A stretch of 64,000 bases of DNA from contig OX031059.1 in NCBI GenBank assembly GCA_943736015.1, forward strand, positions 57,237,159 to 57,301,158, read 5' to 3'. Positions 32,671 through 43,099 of this stretch are shown piece after piece. The first letter of the stretch is position 1; each line of letters opens with the position of its first letter. Origin of the DNA: Tridacna crocea (Eukaryota; Mollusca; Bivalvia; Cardiida; Cardiidae). Under the pieces are notes generated by a model that worked only from the letters and a program-made list of their open reading frames with translations, did no database searches and was not told the origin of the DNA. Both the position numbers and the translations under genes were made by a program.

Positions 32671-34032
32671 TAATACCCCCATTTCGCCAGGCCGTGATCT
32701 ACGGCCCACTCACAGAGTGCCATAGAATGGCATGCAGAGCTCCAAGAAAGGTAACAGATCTTTAACAGATTACCTAGATTGCCAAGATCGCCATCAGTCT
32801 ACATCTTTGCCCAAAGATCCATGGCGATCTGTTCGGAACGCCTGTCACATTGCTACTTAATCGCATTAAAGGCTGTGGAAATGCAACTTGAGCGTAAACA
32901 TTGTAAATGGATTGCTATCAGATTGCTCAAGAGTGCAAATGTTCCTCCAGTAAGCTGGTCATCGCTCTCCTATGTGATCTGATAGCTACTATTAGAGATG
33001 CAGTACCACTACGTTGCGATCAAATGGCAATATGATCATGCTTCTATACGATCATGTGGCGATATGATTGTGCTCCATTACGATCAAGTGGTAATATGAT
33101 GGCGGACACATACAATCAAGTGGCGACATGATTGTGCTCCATTACGATCAAGTGGCAATATGATGGCGCACACATACGATCAAGTGGCGATATGATTGTG
33201 CTCCATTATGATCAAGTGGCAATATGATGGCGCACCCATATGAACAAGTGGCGATGTGATTGTGCTACATCACGATCAAGTGGCAATATGATGGTGCACC
33301 TATACGATTAAGTGGCTATATGATTGTGCTATATAAAAGTATGTATTTCTCGACTATCATCATTTCAGGGTGGACCAGTAGTGCAATTCTGAGGCCCGAG
33401 GTTTGATATCTGGCCCTTTCCGAGACACTTTGTGTTTCCCACCCAACTAGATATGAATGGTTTGGAACCCAAGGGTAGCCTCGGGTGTGTCTGTGCTTTA
33501 CACTGGGCAAATTAAGGAACCAAGGAGGTCTGTTCGAAGAAGAGCCAGGGGCTTTTACCCAGATTTCCTTGCATCCGATTCTTTTTCTCGAACGGTCCAT
33601 ACCATAAATGCCTTGAGCACGGAGGGACCTTAATCCTACAAAGTCATCATATTATTTCACATTTGGAGACCACCTGGTGTAGATAAAATGAATTCTTTTG
33701 TCAACTACGGTATGCCACCAAGGGGTATGCCACTAAGGGGAAGGAGCGAAAGAGGGAGGTCCAAGCCTCGGGCCTCTAACAGAGGGAAAACAGGTCATAT
33801 AAGGTTGCAACTCCTAGAGAGGCTAGGATAGTGACTATGTACAGTTCAATCACTATCAGATCTCAATGGTCTCAATGGTCGTTACTTGATCGCAAGCAGA
33901 GCATCATCTGGTTGTTATTTGAGTGAGGGTGTCCTCATAGTCACCAATCTGGCAGCGATCTGAGGCCATTTACGGCGCTCTGTATGACCGGACAGAGTGC
34001 CGTAGATTGGGCCTAGTAGAATGGGGGTATTA
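32671..34032. mobile_element. AATACCCCC-end element, copy 1
   Basis: Left TAATACCCCCATTTCGCCAG, right GAATGGGGGTATTA, with GCCGTGATCTACGGC and GCCGTAGATTGGGCC just inside. Each end is itself partly palindromic around a CACAGAGTGCC-type core. The interior, in order: the 32-bp minisatellite; a tRNA-type box B region (GAGGCCCGAGGTTTGATATC, 33391) with box A lost; a GAACCAAGGAGGTC block; and a CGAAAGAGGGAGGTCC segment. No transposase. The same parts in the same order are in 46117-47411. Confidence 0.75.
33017..33334 (+). repeat. 32-bp minisatellite in alternating dimers
   Basis: About ten units of CGATCAAGTGGCRATATGAT plus 12 bases. Units ending TGTGCTCCATTA alternate with units ending GGCGCACACATA, giving a 64-bp higher-order period. 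Confidence 0.85.
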
Positions 34033-34933
34033 GAGGTACCACGTGCTTAACTACCATGTTGTAGTATGAATTTATTTGAAAGGGTAAGTAGATTGTACAG
34101 AAATTTAATTGATTTTATCAACAATGGTTCTATTCACCCTGTCTTTGTATACAATATCATAGTAGAAGACTATTTAAATGTGAATGAATGGAATTTTCAT
34201 TAAAATTTCAGAAAAGTAAACATAGTCCAAGTTTAGACTTGCAGATGAATCTCTTGCACTAAGAAAGCTTTGACTCATGGCAAAGATCATACAGTATGAT
34301 CTCCAGTCTATGGTGACCTATGTGTTGTGAGATATTTTAGCAAAAACAAAACTGTGACTAAAATAGGTGGTATGTTTCATATACCACTTCTAACACTATT
34401 TTTAAGGATCTTCAAAATCAATTGTTGGTCTTGTTTCCCATTTAAATGACAGTGGCTCAACAGGAAATTATGTTATAAGTGGGTTTTCCCTCTTTTGACC
34501 TCACCCTTGCTCCCATGACGGGCCATAAATCCTTACCACCCATAAATTTATGTTTTAGTCATTTGTGAAGATAGATCAAGGTTGAACTACAGTCTGAATT
34601 CGGATTTGTACTGTCCGCTTAAATGTGCAGAGTGTCCAGACCAAAATTTGAGCCTTTACATTGCAAAATTTTGATTCTGTTACTGAATGGAAGCCTCTTC
34701 GTACCTATCATAATTATTATTGCCAGTGTGATACAAAATCAGATTGCATAAACTGGGGGTCATTTTCTTAGACTGCAAAAAAATTGTGGGGTCTTATTTC
34801 AGATTGCACAAAATGTGGGGATCGTATTTCTAGTATGAAAGTGTATGTCGGGAAAGTGTCTGTCAGGTTAATCGGAGCTCTAAGGGTAAAGACTACTATT
34901 AGCTTCAATTATTAACGATCAGATATCTGAAGA
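34033..34933. other. Non-coding stretch
   Basis: No recognised repeat or exon. Confidence 0.35.
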
Positions 34934-35149
34934 CCTTTTGACAAAATATCAGCCTTATCCAAACTGGATAAATTTGCTTACCACAACTTAAATGTGGCAT
35001 TGGTGATGCAATTCTATTTTCAAAGGGTAGAAGATAGGGATTATGAAAAAAGTGCTGGTTACAAGCATTTTGTCCTTTTCCCCACATTGTTTTCAAAGGC
35101 CTTTTTTGTTACAATCATTTAAACTCCAGAATGTGAGGTACAGAGTTAA
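34934..35149 (-). mobile_element. TH1 MITE, left of a chain
   Basis: The left end is eroded (CTTTTGACAAAATATC). Hairpin GCTGGTTACAAGC. The right end GAGGTACAGAG runs into TTAA 35146-35149, which also starts the next element. Confidence 0.7.
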
Positions 35150-35374
35150 CCCTTTACTGCATAGATACTCGTTTCTACGCATTGCTTGTAGGAGTCCTTT
35201 GAAAACATTGTGGCAAAAGGTGAAATTGCTCGTGATGAGCAATTTCACCTTTTGTCACAATGTTTTCTATGCTATCAAAAGGTGTCATATACCCATAAAA
35301 ACGGACTTCATCATTGCTGTTATTTAGGGTCAATTAGAGATACCATAGAAATGTCTTATGGGGTAAAGGGTTAA
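35146..35374 (+). mobile_element. TH1b subfamily MITE, well preserved
   Basis: TTAACCCTTTACTGCATAG to GGGGTAAAGGGTTAA. The hairpin GGTGAAATTGCTCGTGATGA with its partner arm is near perfect. Shares its left TTAA with the preceding TH1. Confidence 0.9.
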
Positions 35375-36487
35375 ATAAATGAATTGCCATGATATTCAAG
35401 GGTAACACAACCATATCATAGTTCTTTGCTTTTAGATGTAAGAGTGGGGGCTTTCCCTGAAACATGAAGAATGATCGATTTCTACATTCTACAGTTTCCT
35501 CTCTCTAATCCACTGACACTAACCCTCATCCTGCCAAATAAAGATTTTTGATGATTACACAAAGATACTTTGCTAAATATATGGGCATCGGACTGGGCTC
35601 ATATGATTCAAACTACCAAGAAAGCAGCTTAGGGTGTAGATGTAAATCTGACTGCATGTATGTGCAGACTAATCTTGCTGTACACTCTCTATAAAAGTCA
35701 TCCATCGTCATGAACAGCAGGATAAGGGTTAATGGTTGCTGAATTAATTGAACAAGTTTAGAAAGCTAAATGACTAAAAACTCTGGAGTAAAGTTAAAAA
35801 TTACTGCTAGACTCATCTTTGCAAGCCAAGGGTGATGATCCACTAAGCAACTCTACACTTGGTTGATCGAACTTGATTTTGATGTTTATTGGGTATAAGA
35901 AATATGATGCAAAGGGCGATAATAAGCAGCATTGGAAAGTGGGTGTATCGCGGAAACCTCGAAATCAGGCTGGATCTGCCAAGGTAAGATCCACGTAGTG
36001 ATCGTATCTTTGACTCGTGAAGATGTGGTAGACTGTGTGATATATATATCAATTATAGAGAAAATCTCATCAGTGAAGTTAGAAGTGCAACTAAAACCTT
36101 AACAACCAGTTTCTGAAACTGAGTTACTCATGTCGGTTTGGATTTAATGATTTCTACAGCTTTTGAACTGCAGGATTAGGATCCCTAACTCATCTTCAAA
36201 TATTTGTAACATCGTGATATTTTCATAAAGGCTTTTCAGCAGATCTTGGTAGCTTGAGTCCTTCAATATGAGAGTTGGGGGCCTTAGGGCTTGCTTCTCC
36301 ATATATTGGATACCTTATGTGAAAAGATTGATTAAGATCAGCCTTCATCTCTATGATGACTTGTCGGAAAGTGTTCACTGACCTTGATGCACACCATCTA
36401 ATGTTTTGAGATATAAGCTGGTCAAAATACCATGGACATAGCAACAGTCCTGTTTTATTTGACGTAAAAAATATCATCTTAAATCTT
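35375..36487. other. Unique, repeat-poor stretch
   Basis: No TE recognised. On the plus strand a frame from ATG 35880 to 35985 ends at AAG/GTAAGA, a good 5' splice site (MFIGYKKYDAKGDNKQ...), but no matching 3' splice site or homology is evident and an upstream stop lies close. A minus-strand frame of 84 codons at 36223-36477 is likewise unassigned. Either could be a real exon; I call neither. Confidence 0.3.
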
Positions 36488-36740
36488 ATTAACTCTTTAC
36501 CACATTTTTAAAGGCCAAGAGAAAGCTTTTGAAAACTTAACCCATTACCAAACGACAATATTTTAGGTTTGTCCAAATTCAAAACATTTGCAGACGACAA
36601 AATAAAAGTGACTTCAAAATGGAAATTTGTTTTCCTAAAATGTTTTCTTCCCAAATTTCTATTTTTGAGACACTTTTATTGTGACATCTGCAAATGGTTT
36701 TAATCTGGTCACACAAAAACAATTTTGCCCTATGGTAAAG
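36488..36740. mobile_element. TH1 MITE mosaic, hairpin lost
   Basis: A TH1 left end (TTAACTCTTTACCACA) is cut after 50 bp at CTTTTGAAAAC by a second copy, in minus orientation, starting TTAACCCATTACCAAACGAC. The second copy passes from GAAATTTGTTTTCCTAAAATG to TGTGACATCTGCAAATGG with no palindrome. Probably the product of nested insertion followed by deletion. Confidence 0.65.
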
Positions 36741-36751
36741 AGAGAGAGAGT

Positions 36752-36904
36752 CCCATGTTTTAAAGACTCAAGGGAAGATTCAGACTTTTGAAAACAATGT
36801 GAGAAGTTAAAAAATGATTCTAAGGAGCGTTTTCTTCTTTTCCCACAGTGTTTTCTATGCTTTACAAACAAGTCGCATCATTAAGTATTACAGTAAAGGG
36901 TTAA
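36752..36904 (+). mobile_element. TH1 MITE, decayed, middle of a chain
   Basis: CCCATGTTTTAAAGACTC to ACAGTAAAGGGTTAA. The hairpin is weak (GATTCTAAGGAGCG). Its right TTAA is the left TTAA of the next copy. Confidence 0.65.
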
Positions 36905-37129
36905 CCCTTTACCAAACAATCCCTGTTTTTTACGACCCTGAGATAGAAACCTCTTGAAAACATTGCGGGAAAAGGAGAAAATGCTGGTAACCAGCATTTT
37001 CTCCTTTGCCCACAATGTTTTCTACCCTGCTAGAAACAAATTCCAATTTTTGAGTTATGTTCATTTTGTCGTCTGCAAGTGCTTTTAATTTGGACTAGTC
37101 TAAAATTTTGTTGTTTGGCAAAGGGTTAA
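36901..37129 (+). mobile_element. TH1 MITE, full length
   Basis: TTAACCCTTTACCAAACAATC to TTGGCAAAGGGTTAA. Strong hairpin around GCTGGTAACCAGC; one arm change (CTCCTTTGCCCAC). Confidence 0.9.
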
Positions 37130-38397
37130 TCACTCCATAGTAGAAAGCTCCTATAATTCTGTAGAGATTTTGGGATGAGAGCCTCCTGCTGTGCTTACAA
37201 CATTATTGTAGAAAAACTTCTTAGTGTGTTCTGTGAATTTCATTGGACACACATTTTGGGTAAGAACTAAAGATGACTTTTAAGACCAACATGGTTTGCA
37301 AGCTGACAAATATTGCGGACCAAGATGAGACTAGATATTCCTTAATCTGAGCTGTTTGATACTTACAGCAATATTAAATGTCAAAACAACCTTGGTAGTG
37401 CAAGGAGAAGGTTTTGTCTACAACAGTTTACTGAAAATCTATTTCATCTGATTTACTTAAAACTAACACTAACACTTAACATACAGGAATAATGAGAAAG
37501 ATACAGTCAAGAAAACACACTGAGAAATGGATAAAAAGCCAAGATGATCAATTTGTCCATTTGTCAGAATATTTCATAAATACAGATTCACCAAAGTATA
37601 TTTGTATTAGAGAAGGGTTAATGCTTTCTTCTAATACAAGTTGGTGAAGCAGGTACTTTATAACACTAACTGCTGTGTGACCCGCTGTAAGTTTTATGTT
37701 ATTTATAAATGGATCAGTTTAGTGAATGCTTTCATGGAAATAAGGTGTTTGTAGGGAACTGGGAAATTCTGTGAGATATTATTGAGGTATTTTTGTTTAT
37801 CCTTATTCCATGATGTTTCCTGAGACTGTTGAATTGAAAAAGTGAATATTGAATTGAAGTATTGGATTTAATGCATATGCAAAAGTGAAATGATAAAGTT
37901 GCACTGAATGTTTTACGTGTAATGGAGTGATGGGGGACAGTTAAAGTCTATTCAAGGGTGTCCATTACAGTATTTAGTTTTCTTATTTAACTTAAATATC
38001 TAAGATACACAAGTGTAGTGGCTATGAAATGAGTAAATTTTACATTGACTGAAATACACTTTCCAAATACTCGGTAATAAATTTGTAAACAGGTTTAAAT
38101 ATAATAATACCTGTCAATAGCCACCACTTGTTTCCAGCAACCACATTGATATAGTAACTCTTGTAGTTATTATACATGATTTATAGTATGAAAGAGGCTG
38201 TGCTGGACAGCAACCTGTCTTAAGAGGTTAGTTTTATGGCTGCTTACAACAGGTTTCCCAACAACTATGTAACTTTACCTGTCATACAACTACTATGAAT
38301 TAACCAGTTTGTGTTACCAAGGATGAATTCCAGTATAGGAGTTTGTGTTTTTCAGCCATCAATCTGAGGAGCTCCATCAATCTGTTGAGCTTTCTTC
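37130..38397. other. Repeat-free non-coding stretch
   Basis: 1.3 kb without recognised repeats or coding signal. One of the longest repeat-free stretches in the window. Confidence 0.4.
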
Positions 38398-38545
38398 ACT
38401 TTTTATACCCCTGCAAAACGAATGTTTTCAAAAGTATACTGGAATTGGCCTGTCTGTCTGTGTGTCCGTCCATGTGTCTGTCTTTCTACAAAATGCTAGC
38501 AATTGCCAGATTCTGTCCCATTGAGTGACAGCGCCAGTTCAAACA
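38398..38545 (+). mobile_element. TATACCCCTGCAAAA element, 5' fragment
   Basis: TATACCCCTGCAAAACGAATG, then TATACTGGAATTGGCC, then a CTGTCTGTGTGTCCGTCC tract. Matches the start of the element at 54396. Confidence 0.55.
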
Positions 38546-38572
38546 GGATATTTACTGGCAGAGCCTTTGACT

Positions 38573-38713
38573 ATAACCCTTTACCACACAATCGCAAGTT
38601 TTAATGATCCTGAGGTCATAAAATAAATTCCATCGTTGAGCCCCATTTAAAGTGACATCTGCAAATGCTTTGAATTTGGTTATGGCTAAAATTTTGTTCT
38701 ATGGTAAAGAGTG
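38573..38713 (+). mobile_element. TH1 MITE without hairpin
   Basis: Both ends are good (CCCTTTACCACACAATCGC, TATGGTAAAGAG) but the sequence passes directly from the GATCCTGAGG segment to AAATTCCATCG. The whole palindrome is gone. Confidence 0.75.
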
Positions 38714-39160
38714 AAAAAAGAAAGCTGTCCAACTCACGTCATTGCAATTTTGTTAAAAGCTCTGTAAAACACCATCCAACCATTTAATCAGATGCTTCCA
38801 AATTTAATAGCATTTCCTGTGCAGAGATTTCTCAAAGCTGAAGGACATTTCAGGGACTAGTGTTGTAGAGCTGTCAGGATGTTCTAGGTATTCAAGGTAC
38901 TTGTGCTGTCAGTTGTGATGACTATTATTATATAAATGACCTGTCACCATGTTGGTACATCATGCTTAATTGAATAGAGAAAAAAGCTGGTTGCAGCAAA
39001 CATTTTGTCAAACAAGGCCAAAGAATGTCGCATGGAAATATGGTGGTGTGGTTGGCATTCAAAATCTTGGTAGTAAAGCTGTGGTACAACCCATTTTGTA
39101 ATAAGAACCTGTTTTGTAGTAAATTATTACAAAACAGGTTGGAACAAAGCTGTACCTGGA
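38714..39160. other. Non-coding stretch
   Basis: No gene. A short inverted repeat (ATTTTGTAATAAGAACCTGTTTTG...CAAAACAGGTT) lies near 39100-39140. Confidence 0.35.
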
Positions 39161-39243
39161 CAGTTTACCAAACAATCCTGTATTTTAACTACACTGGGAA
39201 ATAAAGATTTTGAAAAATTGTTGGAAAAAGAAAAAATGCTAAT
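39161..39243 (+). mobile_element. TH1 MITE, left half
   Basis: GTTTACCAAACAATCCTG to AAAAAATGCTAATAC. Truncated at the hairpin, where the next copy begins. Confidence 0.6.
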
Positions 39244-39245
39244 AC

Positions 39246-39413
39246 TTAACCCTTTAGCACACAATGCCGACTTTTAACAATCCCCTGGAAGAAGCTGTTT
39301 GAAAACATTAAGGGAAAAGGAGGAAATGCTGGTAACCAGCATTTTCTCCTTAATTCCCACAAGGTTTTCTACCCTATCAAAGAAAAATTGAAAAATATGA
39401 GCCGTAATGAACA
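39246..39413 (+). mobile_element. TH1 MITE, right end missing
   Basis: TTAACCCTTTAGCACACAATG. Good hairpin centre GCTGGTAACCAGC with a TTAA-containing change in the right arm (CTCCTTAATTCCC). Lost after GAGCCGTAATGAAC. Starts at the broken centre of the preceding copy, so probably inserted there. Confidence 0.75.
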
Positions 39414-40816
39414 TACCTGTATGCTCATGCAGTCTGAGCTTAATCTACACTGATTGCAAAACTAAGTAAATATTTGCTTAGAGTTGAAAGGTTTCACAAG
39501 GAAACATCTGGAAATGTTTTGTAAAGTCATGACAGCATTGAAAAGAGCCATAGAAAATTTGTTTGATTAAAATCTTTAAGTCTGGTCAATTGAGGATATA
39601 TAAATAGGGAAAAAGTAATGTCCTATCAAATAAATACTTCAATAAAAACATTTCAACTTTCATCCTTTGCTCATATAATTATGCATTTCAGGATAAATAG
39701 CCTGTACTTGAAAAATGCTTAAATTAGACATCATCTTCATTGCCATAATTATGTCATTCACATCAATATTAATTTTATATCCTACCATCTTTTTTCCTGC
39801 CCAAATTTGCAGCCAAACTATTTTTTTTCAAAAGTTAAATGCTTGAAAAAAAAGAACAGAAAGATGGGTGTTTATGAAAAGAAATTAGTTATATCAGGTC
39901 CTGACAGGTCAAGTAAAATTACTTTTCTTATATCACTTTTATTTGATCGACATAAAACCTTTTTCAGTATGTCAACCAATAATGATCTTTTCAAATCACA
40001 CTTTTAATGTCAAACCTGTAATGGTTTTATTAATGGGAATATTATATTTATGCATAGCCCTATATATATCTATAGTTATAATAATGACCTTTTCCATAAA
40101 AACAGTCCTCTGTTTATTGTCATAATCAGTATCACTGTAATATCTGGATTGCTGGAATGCAAATGGTTGATCTCTTATACCATTAGAAATATTCAAACAT
40201 ATTATACTCATAACTAATCATTGAGTTAGTTAAGCATTTTCCCAAAAGTTTATGAAAAGCAGATTTTTGTTATTGCCTGTGACATATGAACAAAAGAATA
40301 TCATATGTTTTGGTTACATGGTAACACATGTTTAAAACGAAAGCATTTAGACAGCAAATTGAAAGTAGGATAATTGGATTTCTTATACATAGGACAGAAA
40401 CAGTATGGTTAAAAGATAAAAAGTTACCTCAGTATTTTATTTTTTTCAAAGACAAAGCATAATTATTCTTTGATCCACACTTAATTTTTTCAGTTTGAGA
40501 GGTTTTCTATTGAGACGCATTTGATTGGTCATTTGCAAACACCTACAGTATGGACAAGTCTATCATCTTGTTTTTCTATGGAAGCTTATAATAAATATCT
40601 AAATTGAATATTTGAAATACTAATGGTTTTTTGAGACAGTCAATCATACAATGTGACAAATGCATACCAATGTATCATTCGTTTTGAGGAGGCTTGCCCT
40701 TTAGTCATAATTCTTTGTGTATGTCTGCAAACTAATTATTGTGTTGCATTTTGAAGAATATATTATAGGGAAAGAAAATAAGATTGTCTTTGTGATGCAA
40801 AAGTATTGATTAGTTC
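39414..40816. other. Repeat-free sequence upstream of the exon
   Basis: 1.4 kb of very AT-rich sequence with no recognised transposon. If 40817 is a first coding exon, this region would hold its promoter and 5' UTR. I see no convincing TATA box or initiator. Together with the exon it is the longest TE-free block in the window. Confidence 0.4.
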
Positions 40817-41145
40817 ATGAAATTAAAAGACATTCTAGGAATGAGACGATTCAGAAGGGAGGCAATTGAGCCTTTAAGAATGGATTACGAGGACGAAGAT
40901 GTATTCGTAGAATCAAACTCATTTGGATTTCAAAAAACTTTGGCTTATCAATCAGTTACAACAGTATCTTCTGGTACTGTACAACATGCAACAACAGCTA
41001 TGCAAAGTGAAAACTCCATTCACTCAGTGAACAGTGCCAATCAGTTTGTGTTTGATGCCAACGGGGATAATCCCAGTCCTCTAGTTAGGCAATTCTCGTA
41101 TGGATTAAATCGTAAACGCTCCAAGAAAAAGGATTTCAGACTCAG
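40817..41145 (+). CDS. Probable protein-coding exon, product unknown
   Basis: An open frame of 109 codons plus two bases starts at ATG 40817 and runs to CAG/GTAATT, a credible 5' splice site at 41145/41146 that leaves phase 2; without splicing the next codon is a stop. Composition is protein-like and unlike the repeats. It begins MKLKDILGMRRFRREAIEPL, then an acidic stretch (MDYEDEDVF, residues 22-30), a Ser/Thr/Gln-rich middle (about 40-80), and a basic end (LNRKRSKKKDFRLR). No signal peptide or membrane segment; it reads as disordered, cytosolic or nuclear sequence. An in-frame TAG lies six bases upstream of the ATG. The start is therefore either this ATG (first coding exon, weak Kozak context) or a 3' splice site such as CATTCTAG/GAATG just inside it. 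I do not recognise the family. It is the best gene evidence in the window. Confidence 0.65.
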
Positions 41146-41212
41146 GTAATTATGAACTATCAAAATTTAGTACTAGTATATTAAAAGAAATTTTCATTGG
41201 TTATAAAAGATG

Positions 41213-41620
41213 TTAACTTTTTAAACCATTGCAAAATTTTAGACTTTCCTGCTTGATAGCATTTGCAGACAATAATTTATGTCAAATGTGGCTACATTGA
41301 TGCTTTTTGTATGTGAAAGATTAGGAAACATTGTTGTAAAAGGAGAAAATGCTGGTTAACTCATTACCAAACGACAATATTTTAGGTTTGTCCAAATCGA
41401 AAGCATTTGCAGACGACAAAATAAAAGAGACTGAAAATTTGAAATTTGTTTTGTGAAGGGTAGAAAACGTTGTGGAAAAAGGAGAAAATGCTGGTTACCA
41501 GCATTTTCTCCTTTTCCCACAATGTTTTCTAAAGGCTTCTTTCTCAGGGGCGTCAAAAGTAGGGATTGTGTGGTAATGGGTTAATAGCATTTTCTCCTTA
41601 TTCCACAATGTTATCATTAG
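41213..41620 (-). mobile_element. TH1 MITE, outer copy split at its palindrome centre
   Basis: Left part 41213-41355 ends AAAGGAGAAAATGCTGG. After the inner copy it resumes TAGCATTTTCTCCTTATTCC (41585). The insertion point is the dyad centre of the hairpin (GCTGGTTA/CCAGC in the consensus). Confidence 0.8.
41356..41584 (-). mobile_element. TH1 MITE nested in TH1 hairpin
   Basis: TTAA at 41356-41359 and 41581-41584. Starts TTAACTCATTACCAAACGAC, ends GTGTGGTAATGGGTTAA. Hairpin perfect in the inner part, one mismatch outside (GTGGAAAAAGG). It looks young. Confidence 0.9.
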
Positions 41621-41760
41621 CAGTGTACATTGGGTCTCAGGGATTATCTGCTATAAGGGGTTTAGACATTATGGCAAGAGGGTATCATACAAAGCTCTAG
41701 ACAGTGCTGACTTAGGATCAGACAGAATGCACAGTGTGCCCTGATCTTGGATCTACACTT

Positions 41761-41866
41761 TAAAGGCAACCTTGTCTGTTATCTGCACTCTAGAGGTTTA
41801 CTCTGAACGGAATGACAAAATTTTAGGCATGACCAAATTGAGAACTTTTGCATACAACTTGTTTAG
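41761..41866 (+). repeat. Direct repeat, left copy
   Basis: About 105 bp (AAAGGCAACCTTGTCTGTTA...) that recurs at 42089-42197 with few differences. The second half is TH1 sequence (GACAAAATTTTAGGCATGAC). Confidence 0.8.
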
Positions 41867-42091
41867 CTCTTTACTATACGACAAAATTGTAGACTGGTTC
41901 AAATTGAAAGCATTTGCAGACGAGAAAATAAAGGTGACTGAAAAATTGAAATTTGTTCTGGGAAGGGTAGAAAACACTGTGGGAAAAGGAGAAAATGCTG
42001 GTTACCAGCATTGTCTCCTTTTCCTACAGTGTTTTCAAAAGGCTTCTTTCTCAGGGGCGTCAAAAGTAGGGATTGTGTGATAATGGATTAA
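41863..42091 (-). mobile_element. TH1 MITE between direct repeats
   Basis: TTAGCTCTTTACTATACGAC to GTGTGATAATGGATTAA. Hairpin GCTGGTTACCAGC with two arm mismatches (GCATTGTCTCC, TTCCTACAGTG). Confidence 0.85.
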
Positions 42092-42197
42092 AGGCAACCT
42101 TACCTGTTATCTCCACTCTAGAGGTTTACTCTGAACTGAATGACAAAATTTTAGGCATGACCAAATTGAGAACTTTTGCAGACAACTTTTTTAATCA
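42089..42197 (+). repeat. Direct repeat, right copy
   Basis: Second copy of 41761-41866. The only differences by eye are a few substitutions (ACCTGTTATCTCC for GTCTGTTATCTGC and others). Confidence 0.8.
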
Positions 42198-42325
42198 AGC
42201 TCAAATGACGATTTCTGTCTATGATGGGTAAAAGAACGCTATGGAAACAGGAGAAAATTGCTGAATACCAGCATTTTCTTCTTTTCCCATAATGTCTTAA
42301 AGGCCTTCTCTCAGGATTGTGGAAA
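42135..42325 (-). mobile_element. TH1 MITE, diverged
   Basis: GACAAAATTTTAGGCATGAC to CTCTCAGGATTGTGG. The hairpin is imperfect (GCTGAATACCAGC, arms GGAAACAGGAG versus CTTCTTTTCCC). Its left part is inside the duplicated segment. Confidence 0.65.
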
Positions 42326-42334
42326 AAAGTTTAT

Positions 42335-42662
42335 TATTGCCCCTACAATGAAGTGGAGGGGGGAAAACTGGAATAGCCATAATAGGCTGTCTGTCTGTCC
42401 ATCTGTCCATAGACAAATTTGTCTGGAGCATTACTCCAACACTTTCTAAGGTACTGAACTGATTACACACAGTGTTCCTATATAAATGAAGTTGTGCACA
42501 TGCAATTTTCATGACCCTGCTGCTATTTGTTGCAGATTTATCTCCCCTTGATTTTTTTTTCAACTCTTACTTTTGTACTAAACCATTCTGCATTCTGTGA
42601 CAAAGACCTGTTTTTGTGACAAGGAGCTGGTGGGGAGTATAATCATGTTTAGTAATAGCTTT
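42335..42662 (+). mobile_element. TATACCCC-type element, copy
   Basis: ATTGCCCCTACAATGAAGTGG, then GGCTGTCTGTCTGTCCATCT, then TTTATCTCCCCTTGATTTTT, ending GGTGGGGAGTATAATCATG and TTTAGTAATAGCTTTAG. Same order of landmarks as 54396-54961. Confidence 0.6.
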
Positions 42663-42908
42663 AGTAATAACAGCTGACACTTTGTCATTTATAGAATGAC
42701 CTTATTGAGACAGTTTATTCGTGTCATGGGAGTCTTCAATAACCTGTAATACAAGAAGTCTGAAACTGCATCTATACTTTTTACATTGATCTGCTTTCTT
42801 TCAACAGAAATAAAGTAATGAAGATTTATATAACATTGAGTCTGCTAGAAAACAAGATTTGAGACACTCTTATATTGATTGTGTGATTGAAAGGTGTTTT
42901 GTGCGACT

Positions 42909-43092
42909 TTAACTCTATGCCCCACAATCCAGATTTGTAATGACCCTTGCCAAAATTGAAGATTTTGCAGATGACAAATTTGCTCAAATGATGATGATGT
43001 GGTTGCATGGGTAGAAAACATTGTTTGAAAAGGAGAAAATCAAAACTACCAGTACTTCTTCTTTTTCCAAGAAAGGTTTCAAAAGCCAAAAT
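42909..43092. mobile_element. TH1 MITE, damaged
   Basis: TTAACTCTATGCCCCACAATC at the left, then it switches to the other-orientation consensus (AAAATTGAAGATTTTGCAGATG). Hairpin disrupted (GAAAATCAAAACTACCAG). Possibly a fusion of two copies. Confidence 0.55.
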
Positions 43093-43099
43093 ACCAACG

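Noticed and set aside
33017..33334. CRISPR-like array
   Set aside because: Repeated units are contiguous variants of one 32-bp sequence in an animal transposable element; there are no unique spacers.
35880..35985. Plus-strand exon ending at AAG/GTAAGA
   Set aside because: Donor is good and 35 codons are open, but there is no acceptor, a close upstream stop and no recognised motif.
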